Shown: in pieces, positions 43,010 through 54,089 of the stretch
How positions within the stretch are numbered: the first letter of the stretch is position 1
Layout of the letters: every line of letters starts with the position of its first letter
Assembly (NCBI GenBank): GCA_035610365.1
Contig: CM069439.1
Span: forward strand, 2,046,001-2,110,000
Direction of reading: 5' to 3'
Origin: Aquatica leii
Taxonomy: Eukaryota; Arthropoda; Insecta; Coleoptera; Lampyridae
Length of the DNA stretch: 64,000 nt
The notes under the pieces: model-generated
Database searches by the model: none
Seen by the model: the letters and a program-made list of their open reading frames with translations, nothing else
What the model was told of the DNA's origin: nothing
Translations under genes and position numbers: made by a program

Positions 43010-46000
43010 CATTCAGTGGCGGTTCTACTGTTAAACCATTAAAAAAATTATACCCGCTGCAAAAAGTCAGCAGCACGCAATTCTTGATAAACCGTAACCT
43101 TGTACGGAATCAGTTTTTACTGACAATTCCAAAAATTGAATGCTTGAGTTTAAAAATAGAATTTAAAATGATTGCGAATATCTACAACAGGTGCAGTGAG
43201 TATAGTAGGCTTTCCTGTAGATTTTCTTTTGCTTATTTCAAAATCGATTAATTCAAATAACTTGTTGACGTTGCTTGCTTTTGGAAAATGTTCGTTGATT
43301 GATCAATGCAACTTTGCAATTAATATGACCAAGTTCTATTGGGATTGCGAATGCCACTTCGGAAATGCGCAATAAAATTACAAAATGTAGTCTCAAAATT
43401 ACAGTACATACATTAAATTAGTGCTAAAAACTACAACTTTTTGAACCTTTTTTTAAATTGTATAATTAAAACGGCGTTAGTTAAAAGTATAAAATTTGAA
43501 TATATTTATCACTAATCAATCATATATCTTTTAAATTTTTGTTACTTCGAACTTTTGATTTTATTTGACTTCAAACTTATGGGTCCGAATTTTTTACTCC
43601 AATAGTAAAGCTCAATCAAAAACTATATATTCTAAATTTAATTAATAATTATTTCAATTTAATTGTAAACTTACTTTACTGTTTATAATAATTTTTTTAC
43701 AATTATTAAGTATTGTTAGTAGTTAATAATTAATATATTTAAAACGTGTATAATAAGCGTTTGGTTTACAATTAATAAAAAAAAAATATAAACATAATTT
43801 TTTTAAATTTAATAATTAATGTGGTTGCTAGTGTTTTTTTAAATGTTTGTACGCTTATTAAAACTTTTTATGATTTTTTTTATTGTTGGAAAATTTTTCC
43901 CACTGTTTAAAAACACGCAATATAAAGTAAAATATTCATAACTTTTTAAAATAATTTGACCTTTATATTGTTTCAGCGAGGAGGTACAAAAAAAGTTTAT
44001 AAGGAAACATATAAAGTTAACAAAGCGTCTGCATTTTAACGAATACAAGCTTAAATTTGATTTTGAAATTTCTTGTGCAATCTAAGACGTAATGAAGTGT
44101 GATGTTTTAAAAGGAGTAGAGGTTGTTTCATACACTAAAGAGCTGATTAGCGCCTTTGATTAATCTATCTTTTACAAGAAAATACGTATCGGTTTTAAAA
44201 AATTAATCTTGACCCCTATGCTTGTATAAAAAGCATTTCTTAGTTTTATTAGATTAAAATAACATTACTCTACAATTTAATATATTAAAGCGGTGTGTTT
44301 ATTATGTTATTTTTTTAGGTTAATTAAAATTGCTACTGAAACAAGTAATTCGTTTCAATAAATTCTTTTAAATGCCAAAAACATGACAATTATTAACGGT
44401 TTGAAGCAATGGTTTTAATATTTAAATTCATCACATTTTTTACATGACCAACTGTAATTTTTCCAGCATATGATATCACTACAGTTACATATGGCAGATG
44501 TTCTGTAATTTTTCAACTTATTAAATTTTTAGAAGCAGTTAGCATTATACAATTTTAAATAAAAGTTTAAATTTACTTCGTTAAAAGGTTTTTTATTTAA
44601 TTTTTTTGTATGTAATTGAGTAGATGTAAGGTCAGGAACATGATTTTTTATTACACCAATAAACTGGTTGATTTTATATTTAATTTGTTTTATTTTTCTA
44701 TAAATTATAGGTGGCTAGCTTAGACACCAATTATATCATTTTTTGGTCAATTTTGAATAGTTTGTGCAACTAAAAAGTTTCGCTAAAAATTTAGTTAATA
44801 CAGTTTTTTTAATTTTTACTATTTAATGTAGTATTGGAAGCGGTTTAGCAATTTTTAATTTAGTTAATTCTATATAAGTAAATTATATTGGTTCGTTACT
44901 CGGCGTTCTTCCTCTATTTCTTCAATTGAACAAACAGTTTTTAGTTCGACGAAAGAGTAAAATATTATATTGAACTATTATGTGAACTTTTATTATGATT
45001 AAACAAACAAAATTTATATAAACTAAATTTTATTATATTTAATGCAAGCTCATTTATTATTAAAATTTATGATTCAATAAAACTATTAAGGTTAAAATGT
45101 TGAATTGATTTAGACGAATAAATCAAATTTTATTGTTTTATAGCTAAATTTATAAAATGTAATTTAAATATTTATAATTAATAACAAACAATTAATTCAG
45201 TTGTTTAAAACTAAACAATAAATTCGAAAATAATGACTTAGTTAAATGTATTCGTTATTATAGCTTGAATAAGCGAAACGTTTCTCTATAAAATTTTAGA
45301 TAACAAAAAGCTAAAAAAAACAGTTAGATGATATATAAAAACAAAAATACAGACTTCAGTTTAAGGACAAAGGACAGTCACTAAGTGTAACAATAAATAA
45401 GTAAAGTAAATTAAATACAAATATGTATATGCTGTATAAAACTTTGAAAACTACAATGCATAACACAAAAAATAAAAAAAACACATCTATAAAGTGTTGT
45501 ATGACGCATTAAAAACTGGGAAAAAATGTAAAGATTAATTCGAAATTAAATAATGTAAAACATTAAAACTAAATACAAAATAATTAAAAAACTCGAAAAT
45601 TAATAGGCCAAAAAATTTAAAAAGTAATTAATAATATAATAATTAATTAAAAATAAATCTTAATCTGTTTGGAAAACATTAAAATTTAAGAACGAAAACA
45701 AAATATATATGAAGCAATTATCTATATAGTGACTGTCTTTTGCTTAAATTATTTTTTTTACACATTTTTTTTGTTCTTCTATTCAAGTATTTGCTTATAA
45801 GTTTTTTATTGTATTAATATCGTGTGTAATTGTTAGGACCAAGTTTAAAAATTCTGGGTGTTTAACTACGACGCGTTCTAAGCTTAAGCTTCTAAAATAT
45901 ATTATATTTATAGTAACTTTGGTAGTACCTTAAGGCGTAGCTTTCTCACACAAATAAAAATAAACTAATAGTAAAAACATTACATTTATATATAATAGAT

Positions 46001-46240
46001 ACTATGTTTTAGGGGCCGTTGTTTTTGCCAGGTACGTTACCCTTAAAATCCGCCACCGGTTTACTTCAATAAACTCATGATCTGATTTTGATAGTTTGCA
46101 TTGATCAATACTTGTATAATTTTCTGTTTATCAAATATCCTAATTACTATCAGATGCACTGCAATGTTTTTATCTTTTTGTCAGTTAGAAATTGAGTTGC
46201 CATCATTTACAGGTTTTCAAAACAATTTAATTATTGAAGT
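43010..46240. other. gene-free stretch with a lone hAT-type terminus
   Basis: At 42998 the sequence CAGTGGCGGTTCTA resembles the terminus of the MITE at 46248 (CAGTGGCGGCTGG), but I found no partner end. A 67-codon open run at 43172 is unassigned. Otherwise AT-rich and featureless. Confidence 0.4.
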
Positions 46241-46247
46241 ATTTAAG

Positions 46248-46469
46248 CAGTGGCGGCTGGTAGTCAATGCTGCAAGAAGGCCATTTTCAATATTAACATT
46301 TTAAAAACGCATTCTTAGTTAATAAAATATTTATATTTAAACTTAGTTTATCTATCTAACAAACAAAATGAAAGTTAGATATTTGCAATGGTAAATTAAT
46401 CATAAAACCATTTTTAGTGTTTCTTTGGAAGGCCATTGACCAAATGACCTAATGTAGAAGTCGCCACTG
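46248..46469. mobile_element. hAT-type MITE, 222 bp
   Basis: Left end CAGTGGCGGCTGGTAGTCAA and minus-strand right end CAGTGGCGACTTCTACATTA share CAGTGGCG; further in, AAGGCCATTTTC on the left and the plus-strand GGAAGGCCATTGACC on the right show related blocks. CAGTG-type ends and the small size without coding capacity fit a non-autonomous hAT element. An eight-base target duplication is not preserved (TATTTAAG against TAAGTCTA), so the copy is old or the true ends are slightly offset. Confidence 0.6.
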
Positions 46470-46479
46470 TAAGTCTAAG

Positions 46480-48150
46480 TATTAATTTGCACTATACAAT
46501 TATATGGCAAGACTGAAGTCAAGCTGAACCAATATCGATTAAATGACGCGGGGCGGCGGCAAGGATTAATAAAAATAACGAAATATTCTAAAAAATATTT
46601 TTTTTTTTAGAATAAAATTACATATTACAAAAAATAAAATAATATAAAAAACAACAAGAAAGAAGAAGAATGTTTTACTATTTGGTTTCTAATTATAACA
46701 AGAAAATTAGTACGAGTTTAGAACAAATACACAAAACTAGTAAAGAAAAACAACCTAGAAACACAATATGTGGCTAAAAATGTTATAATGTATTACAGTT
46801 TTCTATACGACGTTTCTACGAACGAGACAGAAAGTAACTACAGAGAAAATAATTGCTGTTACTAAAACATTAATTTATTTTCCTACCACATTGTGTTGTG
46901 TGCAATGCAATTAAGTTTCTAATTAAAATTTATGGTTTTGTCACTTTTTTATTAAAATGTATTTACTTCATAAATCTTTATTGTAAGTAAAAAAAAAGTT
47001 TAGAAATACAAAAGTAAAGCTAATTAAAATAACTTTAATCATAATTATTAATTAGGTACTTAATTACAAAATTTCAATATATATTTCAAATAAATGCAAC
47101 GCATACAATTCTTTTTTTAAATTGCTTTGAATTTGAGTTTGATAAAATAAATGATTTAAAAAAAACTAGTTTTACATTGAATAACTTTATTAGATCGTGA
47201 TTTAAATAAATATTATTTAGCGTTTAATGCTTGACGTCTAAAAATAAATCATTTTTTTAATCGAAATTTGCGTTTTTAACATTTGAATGTAGTATTAGCA
47301 GTTTTGTAAAAGCATTTAAGAAATAGTTTTTTAGTTCTCGATTGCTTTAGTGTATAAAAATTGATTAGCACTCAAAAAGTCTGTTATGTTTTAGAAAGTA
47401 ACTTCTTCTATTTTATATACTACAACTAAACAAATTGTATGTTTTATTATTATATTATGTTTAATTTAAGTGTAGTTATTAGCAAAAACTGAAGAAAGCT
47501 CAAATGCTTGGAAGTGACGCACTTAAATTACCAGTTATCTAGTATAGAGCATAATGTAAACTCACTGTTTGCAGATCAATATTTATACACTTACGTTATT
47601 ATCTTGTTAAAATAATTAAAACTTTAAATGGTTTCTTAATCACCATGATTAGAAAATTGACAATTTCATGAAATGTCTGATAAATAATAAATGTTTTCTA
47701 CTTTTATAAATGTCATAATATAGTAGATTTTAGATGTTCTGTACAGATTGATATTTATTATTTATATTTCGACAATTTTGTACATTTTAATCAATTTTTT
47801 TAATTTTTAAATAAGACTTGTTTCTAGCTTCTAGTTCTTTGACTAATATTAAAGCAAAAATTGCTGATGAAGTTTGTGCACAGTACATTTTAAAAATATT
47901 TATAGTAACTATCTATACATACATATATATTTTTTCATTACGAGTGACTTAAATTTCCAGACAAAAGTTTTTAAGTTTGCTCTATTTATCGAATATAGTT
48001 ATTTTATGACAGTAATTAAAATTGCCAAAATAAATTGTTGTATTATTGTGCTATGAAAAAATGAACCATAAGTCAAAACATGCTCAAGTTTATTTATTAG
48101 CACGAAAGTTAATATTAAAGACAATTAATTAAATTAAATTTAAAAATTTT
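46480..48150. other. gene-free AT-rich stretch
   Basis: A GC-rich patch, GACGCGGGGCGGCGGCAAGG at about 46542, contrasts strongly with the background but encodes nothing recognised. It resembles, loosely and in reverse orientation, the GC patch at 14780. The rest is AT-rich. Confidence 0.4.
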
Positions 48151-48200
48151 ACACAGTAAATTTACACAATGAGATGTTCTGACATCATATTTCGTTTTTC

Positions 48201-48246
48201 CTCTGCTTAGGAAAAACCCCAAAAAGGCAAACCGGCCGTTCAGTAG
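48201..48246 (+). ncRNA. array hammerhead 1 (5' core lost)
   Basis: ACCCC, AAAAA, GG, CAAAC, CGGCCGUU then CAGUAG. The stem III palindrome CGGCCG and the cleavage triplet GUU are intact, while the CUGAUGA core has decayed to an A-rich run. Only comparison with the two other copies identifies it. Confidence 0.55.
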
Positions 48247-48599
48247 TTCATTCTGGTGGAATTTGTATAATTTTTTTTGTTTACGATATTACACGTTGTG
48301 GTTTTAGCCGGCGGTATATTCAAAACTTATTGGGCTACCTCCATAGCAATTTACAAATTTACCATTTTCACATAGTAAATTTACGTTATCAGATGTCTCT
48401 ACCATCATAGTTTGTTTATGTTACAATTATTTTACTAATTTGTTAGAATTTGGTTTGTTAATAGTAAACATTTAATTAATTGCTAATTCTAAAATTTCTT
48501 CTCTGTCCAGTTAAGTGGTCTTCTAACTTGTTAGATATTACTATTTATACGTATATCAAAACACAATAAAACTGAATTTTACTTTATACTTAGTGTTCT

Positions 48600-48735
48600 A
48601 AATTGGATTAAATGTGATAAAATAGCACAATTCTGGACTTTTCTTGTCTTTATTTCTATTTAAAAATAAAAGTCAAAAATAGAAATAAAGACCATGGAAG
48701 TCTAGAATTGTGCTATTTTATCAAATCCAAGATGG
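48600..48735. repeat. foldback element inserted in the hammerhead array
   Basis: TGATAAAATAGCACAATTCT (48616) and its complement AGAATTGTGCTATTTTATCA (ending about 48722) form the outer part of a hairpin whose arms continue inward as ..GAC.T....GTCTTTATTTCTATTT, with about four mismatches over 50 bp and a loop of under 20 bases. Shorter, looser pairing (GGATT/AATCC) extends outside. It interrupts the tandem hammerhead array and so inserted after the array formed. Confidence 0.8.
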
Positions 48736-48977
48736 TCTAACTCATTCAAGCAGACGTTAGATTCGATGTGCTCAAAGATAAGATGTTCCATCAAGTACGT
48801 TTCCAAAAAGTATTGTTTTTTATCAATACGATAAAAACTATTTAATAAAGTTGAGGTTTTTTTTCGTTTGCACCATGGTTGTTAATAGGTTCATAAGTAC
48901 TCAATTTAAATTGAAGTTATTAAACCGCCAACACATCCTACTAAATCTTTTATTTAATTCCTCGTCGAGCGAATCTC

Positions 48978-49020
48978 CTACTACTGGTGATCCCCAAAAG
49001 AGGAGAACGACGTCTAGTAG
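48978..49020 (+). ncRNA. array hammerhead 2 (perfect stem I)
   Basis: Stem I CUACUA/UAGUAG (48978-48983 with 49015-49020) is a perfect six-base helix. Core CUGGUGA (48984-48990) differs from CUGANGA only at A6. Stem II UCCCC/GAGGA (48991-48995 with 49000-49004) has one mismatch around loop AAAA. GAA (49005-49007) is followed by CGACG and cleavage triplet GUC ending at 49014. The A-to-G change at A6 and the missing A after GAA probably lower or abolish activity. Confidence 0.7.
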
Positions 49021-49302
49021 TTCACTATGGTGGCATTTGCATAATTGCATTGACACTACCTTACCCCCAATGTTTTTTACATTATTTTAGGTTTTAGTCT
49101 GCAGTTTTATTCAAAGCTATTTGGAATTACGTGGATTTAAAATCAACTTTACAACGTTTTTCGCTTTTATAGCTATTTACAGTTATCTTTAATACATAGT
49201 AACTTACATTATGACATGGCTCTACCATCAAATTTTTGTAATGGTTATCCTTATCATATATGATTGTCGATGCAATTGTGGATATAAATTAGAGTCTGCT
49301 CC

Positions 49303-49346
49303 CTACTGCTGATGAGCCCCAAAATTACAAAACGGTTGTTTAGTAG
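49303..49346 (+). ncRNA. array hammerhead 3 (perfect core)
   Basis: Stem I CUACUG/UAGUAG (49303-49308 with 49341-49346) pairs over six bases including one G.U. Core CUGAUGA (49309-49315) is perfect, followed by G and CCCC (49317-49320). The 3' half AAAACGGUUGUU keeps stem III ACGG/UUGU and the triplet GUU, but the GGGG side of stem II has become UUAC. Its defects differ from those of copies 1 and 2. Confidence 0.7.
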
Positions 49347-49689
49347 CTCACTCTGGTGGGATTTGCACAATTACATTTCCATTTACCTTCAATGTTTTTT
49401 ACGTTGTTGTTTTAGGTTACACTTTTGTTCAAAACTATTTTTATTTACATATGTGAGTTTAAAGTCAACTTCACAACGGTCTCAATAAACAATATATTGT
49501 ATTAGTCAGGTGAGGCAACAGAGCAACAATTTCTAATTATAATCAGATCTTGTAACGGTAGATATTACATTATACATTTTCTGAGTCTGAAATAAACTGA
49601 TTGATTGCGTCATAAAATCCTGTTTTTACCCATTTTTCCAATATATGTACGACCACACGAACAAGAAATGCTTTATATGCCTTTGGACT

Positions 49690-50600
49690 GAAAAGGAATA
49701 ACGGCTTTCACCGGATTTAAGAATTGATTATGTAGGAAGAATCGAAAACCGAGTAATAATGTTATGTTATGACAAAAGTTTTACGATACGATCCGTGCTA
49801 CCTAATTCTTGCTAAAAAAATTCGTTTGAAAAGCACAGCAATGCTTTATAATTTAAAAATTCCTCAAAGCAATATTTCTAAATCCGAATTTTTTGCATTA
49901 AAATTGCTTAGGCAAAATAGACCTATAGTTATCCTTAAAGCAGGCAAAGAAAACGCCACTGTTATTATAAATCGATTAGATTATGATAACAAAATTTACA
50001 ATCTCCTCTCAAACTGTTCGTATAAAGTAATTTCAAAAATTCTTCTTCAGAGCTGTTTCTTTAAGGAAACCCTAAAATCTTCTAAGTAATTAATTCGTTT
50101 AACTAAGCTTTTAGTCGTAATCAAGTACAGTACAAAAAGTATTATATATAAATCTCAACCGTTGTCTCTCGCATATCTACCTTACGTTACAGGTACTACG
50201 TATCTTTTTGAAAAGCTTTTGTCAAAACATAACATTATTACTCGGTTTTTGACTTGGTCTTCCTAAATTAAATCAATTCTTTAATCCGATGAAAAACGTT
50301 ATTCTTTTTCAGTCGGTAGGTGTGTATAGCATTCCTTGTTTGTGTATCTTAGAGAAACGGGTAGAAGCGTAAGAATTCGTATTAAAAAACATCCTCAGCA
50401 GTCTTTTAAATCGGCGGTAGCAGAACACATGTTAGAAAGAAATCATCAAACTTTGTTTGAGAACACTAAAGTTCTCGGTAATATATCTGATTATTATCAA
50501 CGAAAAATTAAAGAATCTATTAACAGTTATTTATGCAGATATGACTAGGTTTTTCTTTAGTATTTTAAATGCCATATAAAACACGAAGGCAATGCAAAAC
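49690..50600 (+). pseudogene. PLE pseudogene lacking the RT core
   Basis: The open stretch 49769-50089 gives KKIRLKSTAMLYNLKIPQS, ISKSEFFALKLLRQNRPIVI and KAGKENATVIINRLDYDNKI, the PLE N-terminal 'ADKGN.TV..NR.DYD.K' block. About 80 bases later the sequence is already in the RT-endonuclease linker: LAYLPYVTGTTYLFEKLLSK and HNIITRF, then VGVYSIPC (GIY, about 50318), a YLRETGRSVRIRIKKH core, KSAVAEHMLERNHQTLFENT and IKESINSYLCRYD. All RT catalytic motifs, roughly 1 kb, are missing. The endonuclease end is the best-preserved part, although YVG is YLR. The upstream hammerhead array probably belongs to this element. Confidence 0.85.
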
Positions 50601-50779
50601 TTTATCCACAACTGCAAAGCAAAAAGTAAAAATTATAATTTCAAATATAATATCATTTCTTGTTTCATTGATTCCTATAAAATATGACTACAAATAATCA
50701 ATAGATAGGCTTTGAAATGGTTATCATAAATATGTTGTTTATTTATTTATTAAAACTAATTAAAAATTGTTTATTGACG

Positions 50780-51560
50780 CAGTGAAACTTTGTTGCAATA
50801 TCTAAGAGTTTTAAAAAATGGAAAATCATTTCCACAACAAATAATTGATGATGCTGAAAAACCTAGCTTAGAACTTCTACCAAAGAAATCGATAGATGCT
50901 AATGAAAAAAGTTTGCCGATTTCGTAGTTTGGCAGCAAAAAATCAAGATACTTTGCTAGCCTTTTTTTTTCCGCTAAATAATAGGTAAACTGCGTTATCC
51001 CTTTTGATTAAATACTTTATGCTGAAGACTTCTATAAAACTTACAAGAACATTGATATTGTTCAGACAGTAAACTCGTTGTCTTTTGGAAACGTAAATCA
51101 ACGTATGTACCAAAAAAAATTCTGAAAAATGAGCATATTTTTAAAGGGTGCTCTAGCTTAAACCTATTTGATGATGCAGGTAAATAAGGTTAATTTTTTA
51201 TCATAATGATACATAAAACTATTTATAGTTTATTGTAGGTTGGACTAGTAATGGATTTAGCTGATCTGTACAAATGCAACAAATTAACCTATCTAAAAAT
51301 GCAAATTGTGGAAAATAAAAAGTTTTTTTGTTACAATCTCTGACACAAAAAGTTACGTAACATGGAATTTTACGATTATAAAATGATTTTAAATGCACTA
51401 GCCAGGTAGTTAAAATTAATATATTGTCTAGAATATCTGACACAGTGGCTTCGTATCTAAAATTGACAAATGTTAATTTGTATACTGGGCTACGATTGTC
51501 GGCTACGTTATTGACTAGTGCGGGCGGAAATCTCACATAAAACTAAATTGGCCAAAAAGA
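50780..51560 (+). pseudogene. tyrosine recombinase (Crypton-type) pseudogene
   Basis: Frames in order give FPQQIIDDAEKPSLELLPKK, FADFVVWQQK, then KYFMLKTSIKLT followed by a degraded NIDIV, KKILKNEHIFKG and, at about 51450-51530, SYLKLTNVNLYTGLRLSATL and LTSAGGNLT. The last block matches 'YLKL....LYTGHCFRRSSATLLA.AGGDL', the H-x-x-R box of the phage-integrase-type tyrosine recombinases found in animal Crypton-like elements. The His has been lost here (TGLRLS for TGHCFRRS), and the sequence fades before the catalytic Tyr. A piece of the catalytic domain between 51180 and 51420 is unreadable. It begins about 200 bases after the PLE endonuclease. Confidence 0.65.
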
Positions 51561-51569
51561 TTTAAAAGA

Positions 51570-53970
51570 ACAATATCACTATGAATCCATTTTGCGGCAG
51601 GCAACAACACTGCAACACCTAAAGAAAAAGAAAGGTGAGATCTGCAATGATTTGGGGAAGAAAAATTTTAAAAGAGAAAAGTTTGAAGAAACAAGTCCCG
51701 GTTCATTTAATTTGAAAATGTCTTCACCGACCGTAATAAAGTAACCAAGAAAAATTTAAATTATATTAATAATAGATATTCTAAAAAATAAACTATTCTG
51801 GTTTAAGTAATTTGATTATTTTGGGTATAAATACCACTGAACTTCACCTACAAAAACAACAATTATTTCCAAAAATAATCTAAACTATAGCAGCATAGCT
51901 TTTAAAACAAATAATAACTATAATCAAACAATTACATTTTTTAAAATAACGTTACTACAGTATTACTAACTACATTATTGTCGACTGTTACTGCAATTTT
52001 TACGCGCTCGTGTAATTTTCCAGTTACAATAATTGTATACCTACATATTTTATCAATTTTACTCAACACTTACTTATTTGATCGTCTTTATTTCAATTGT
52101 TGTGTGTTTTATTTAATGTAATTTGTGTTTTATCGTTATATTAAATATAGTTAGTAATTAGTATTAAGTTTTAAATTTTATTATTTCTTAATAATACTAT
52201 TATTAACAATTGTTTTGACAAAAGTATGTGCTATATTACTAATTGTATAAAAACACTAAAAAAGATTTATGTTGTTTTGATTCTGCTTACTTTCTACAAT
52301 AAAAGTTTTATTTATGAAAAACTATACAAAATTATATAATTATAAAAATAATTATTGATAATAGAAGAATAATAATTATACCTCAACGGTAAAATGTTTT
52401 AATTTTTTTTTGTATATTGTTGATAGCTATACAAAGTGTCTTATTTTTAAATGTTTGCCATTGAAATAATAAATGTGACTATGTTATCTTACGTTGTTGT
52501 AAAAGGTAGTTTAATAAAAATAAACGATATTTTTTCTATTTTATTAATTTTAAAAGTGGCAGTTAAGTATCATAATTTGATTAATAAAATAATACTTACA
52601 CATTAATTTAATTATATCGTTTTTTTTCTAAATGAGGTTTAATTGCATACGTTGTGTAATTTTTTGACTTATTTCATCAGTACACATCCATTTGGCAATA
52701 AAGTATTTATCGGGACAGTAAAACATCGAACGAAAACCTTAGGAAATATTAACATGCTGCTTTTACACGAAGTCACGCGAACTTTATATAAATATTGGCT
52801 TATTCTTTTAATTTTTTCATGTAATTACACTCCATTACGACAAAGGAATAACGCACTGTTTAAAATAGTCACTCTATAAAAATTACTTGTTTGTATTTGC
52901 GATTATGATCAACTGCATTTGGCAATAGATAATTGTATTTTAATAGTACTGCACTTACTAAACCGCTACGGTTTCCGGGTCGTTAATTTTGTTTAACACA
53001 TTTATTGAACTAATGTACTGTAAAATACGTATTTTGTAAATAGGGGCGTGACAAAAATACAATGTTTAAAATATTAGTTAGTTAGCGTTGTATTAAAACC
53101 TAACAAAAATTTGTGATGTAACTATGTGAATTGCTTAACTTTAGTGTTTTATTTTGCATGTATTTGCTCTAGTTGTTTAAATCTGTAGTTTACAACTTTG
53201 TCTACTTTTAACCACTCTATACTAAAATATAACATGTACAAATTGCGAACAATGCTTTTGCATTTAAAGTTTAGATGAAAGAAAAAGTTACCTTCGACTT
53301 GATTATACCATTACAGTCAATTTAATTTTATTGACTAACACGAAAAAATGCGTAGCGGATAATTAATTAATTATTGACATTATTTCAAAACAAATTGTAT
53401 CAGAAGATAAATAAATAGAAACAAAAATGGGTTAATTTCTGATAAAAATTACAAATCTATTTCTGGTAGTTTTAATTAAGAAAGTAAGATTGACAATTGA
53501 AATAAAACATCGCTCTTGTTTATATAAAAGAAGTTTCTGTATAAGATAATTTTTGTTCTTTAATTTATTGTCTCTAGCAATTTAATTAACATTGGAGCTA
53601 AGGTCGAACAAAAATCTATATATAAATTTTTGATAATACTGAGGTAGTTGTTTTAAGCTTACGTTAATTAGTATTACCCATTGTTCCAAATAGTATTAAA
53701 TTTAATAACAGTCTACTAGCGTATACCAGTTTTTTGAATTTTAACCTTATTAAATATGGAGACGAGAGAAAGAATCCACAAAAAAATTATATTAACTAAT
53801 TAAAAAAAAAAAAAAAATTAATATTATATGTAGTTTTGAAGTAAAAATAGAATTCATGTTGCTATAGTGTTGGGTTCTTTTTGTATACTCGTACAAAATT
53901 ATTCACGGTTAGAGTGATTGATAGAACAAAGTGTGTCAATTTGCAAAATTTTGATTAAGAATAAATTTAC
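51570..53970. other. gene-free AT-rich stretch
   Basis: No gene recognised. A 78-codon open run at 52643-52879 matches nothing that I know. Confidence 0.45.
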
Positions 53971-53979
53971 AACAAAAAA

Positions 53980-54073
53980 TAATATCAAAAATTACAAAAA
54001 CCCGTTTTGACAATACGTAGGGGAAATCAACTTAGTCAGTGGCACACCTCCACCTACTTTTTTACTCCCGGCT
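53980..54073 (+). repeat. dispersed repeat, copy 2 of 3
   Basis: AATATCAAAAATTACAA, GTTTTGACAATACG, GGGGAAATCAACTTAGTCAG, TGGCACACCTCCACCTAC and CTCCCGGC align in order over about 95 bases with the minus strand of 63297-63395, and the GC-rich central part with 2389-2437. It is non-coding as far as I can tell. Confidence 0.65.
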
Positions 54074-54089
54074 GGTTATTTATAAATAT

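Larger units (their letters stand above)
48155..49490 (+). repeat. tandem array of about 326-bp monomers with hammerheads
   Basis: Three aligned monomer junctions occur at 48241, 49015 and 49341, each starting (C/T)AGTAG.TCA.T.TGGTGG.ATTTG followed by ATAATT- or ACAATT-like sequence. Near each monomer's end comes CA.AGTAA.TTAC..TATGA.ATG....CATCA.A.TT, seen at 48155-48200, 48375-48410 and 49195-49240. Junctions 2 and 3 are 326 bases apart. The first interval (774) is enlarged by the hairpin element at 48600-48735 and other sequence. Each junction holds a hammerhead motif. The array lies just upstream of a PLE pseudogene, so it is either a tandem PLE terminal repeat or a retrozyme array. Confidence 0.75.

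Noticed and set aside
42998-43020. CAGTGGCGGTTCTA, similar to the MITE end at 46248
   Set aside because: A single end without a partner; too short to call an element.
45270-45290. GCGAAACGTTTC, hammerhead-like 3' core
   Set aside because: The upstream sequence gives no stem II and no core.
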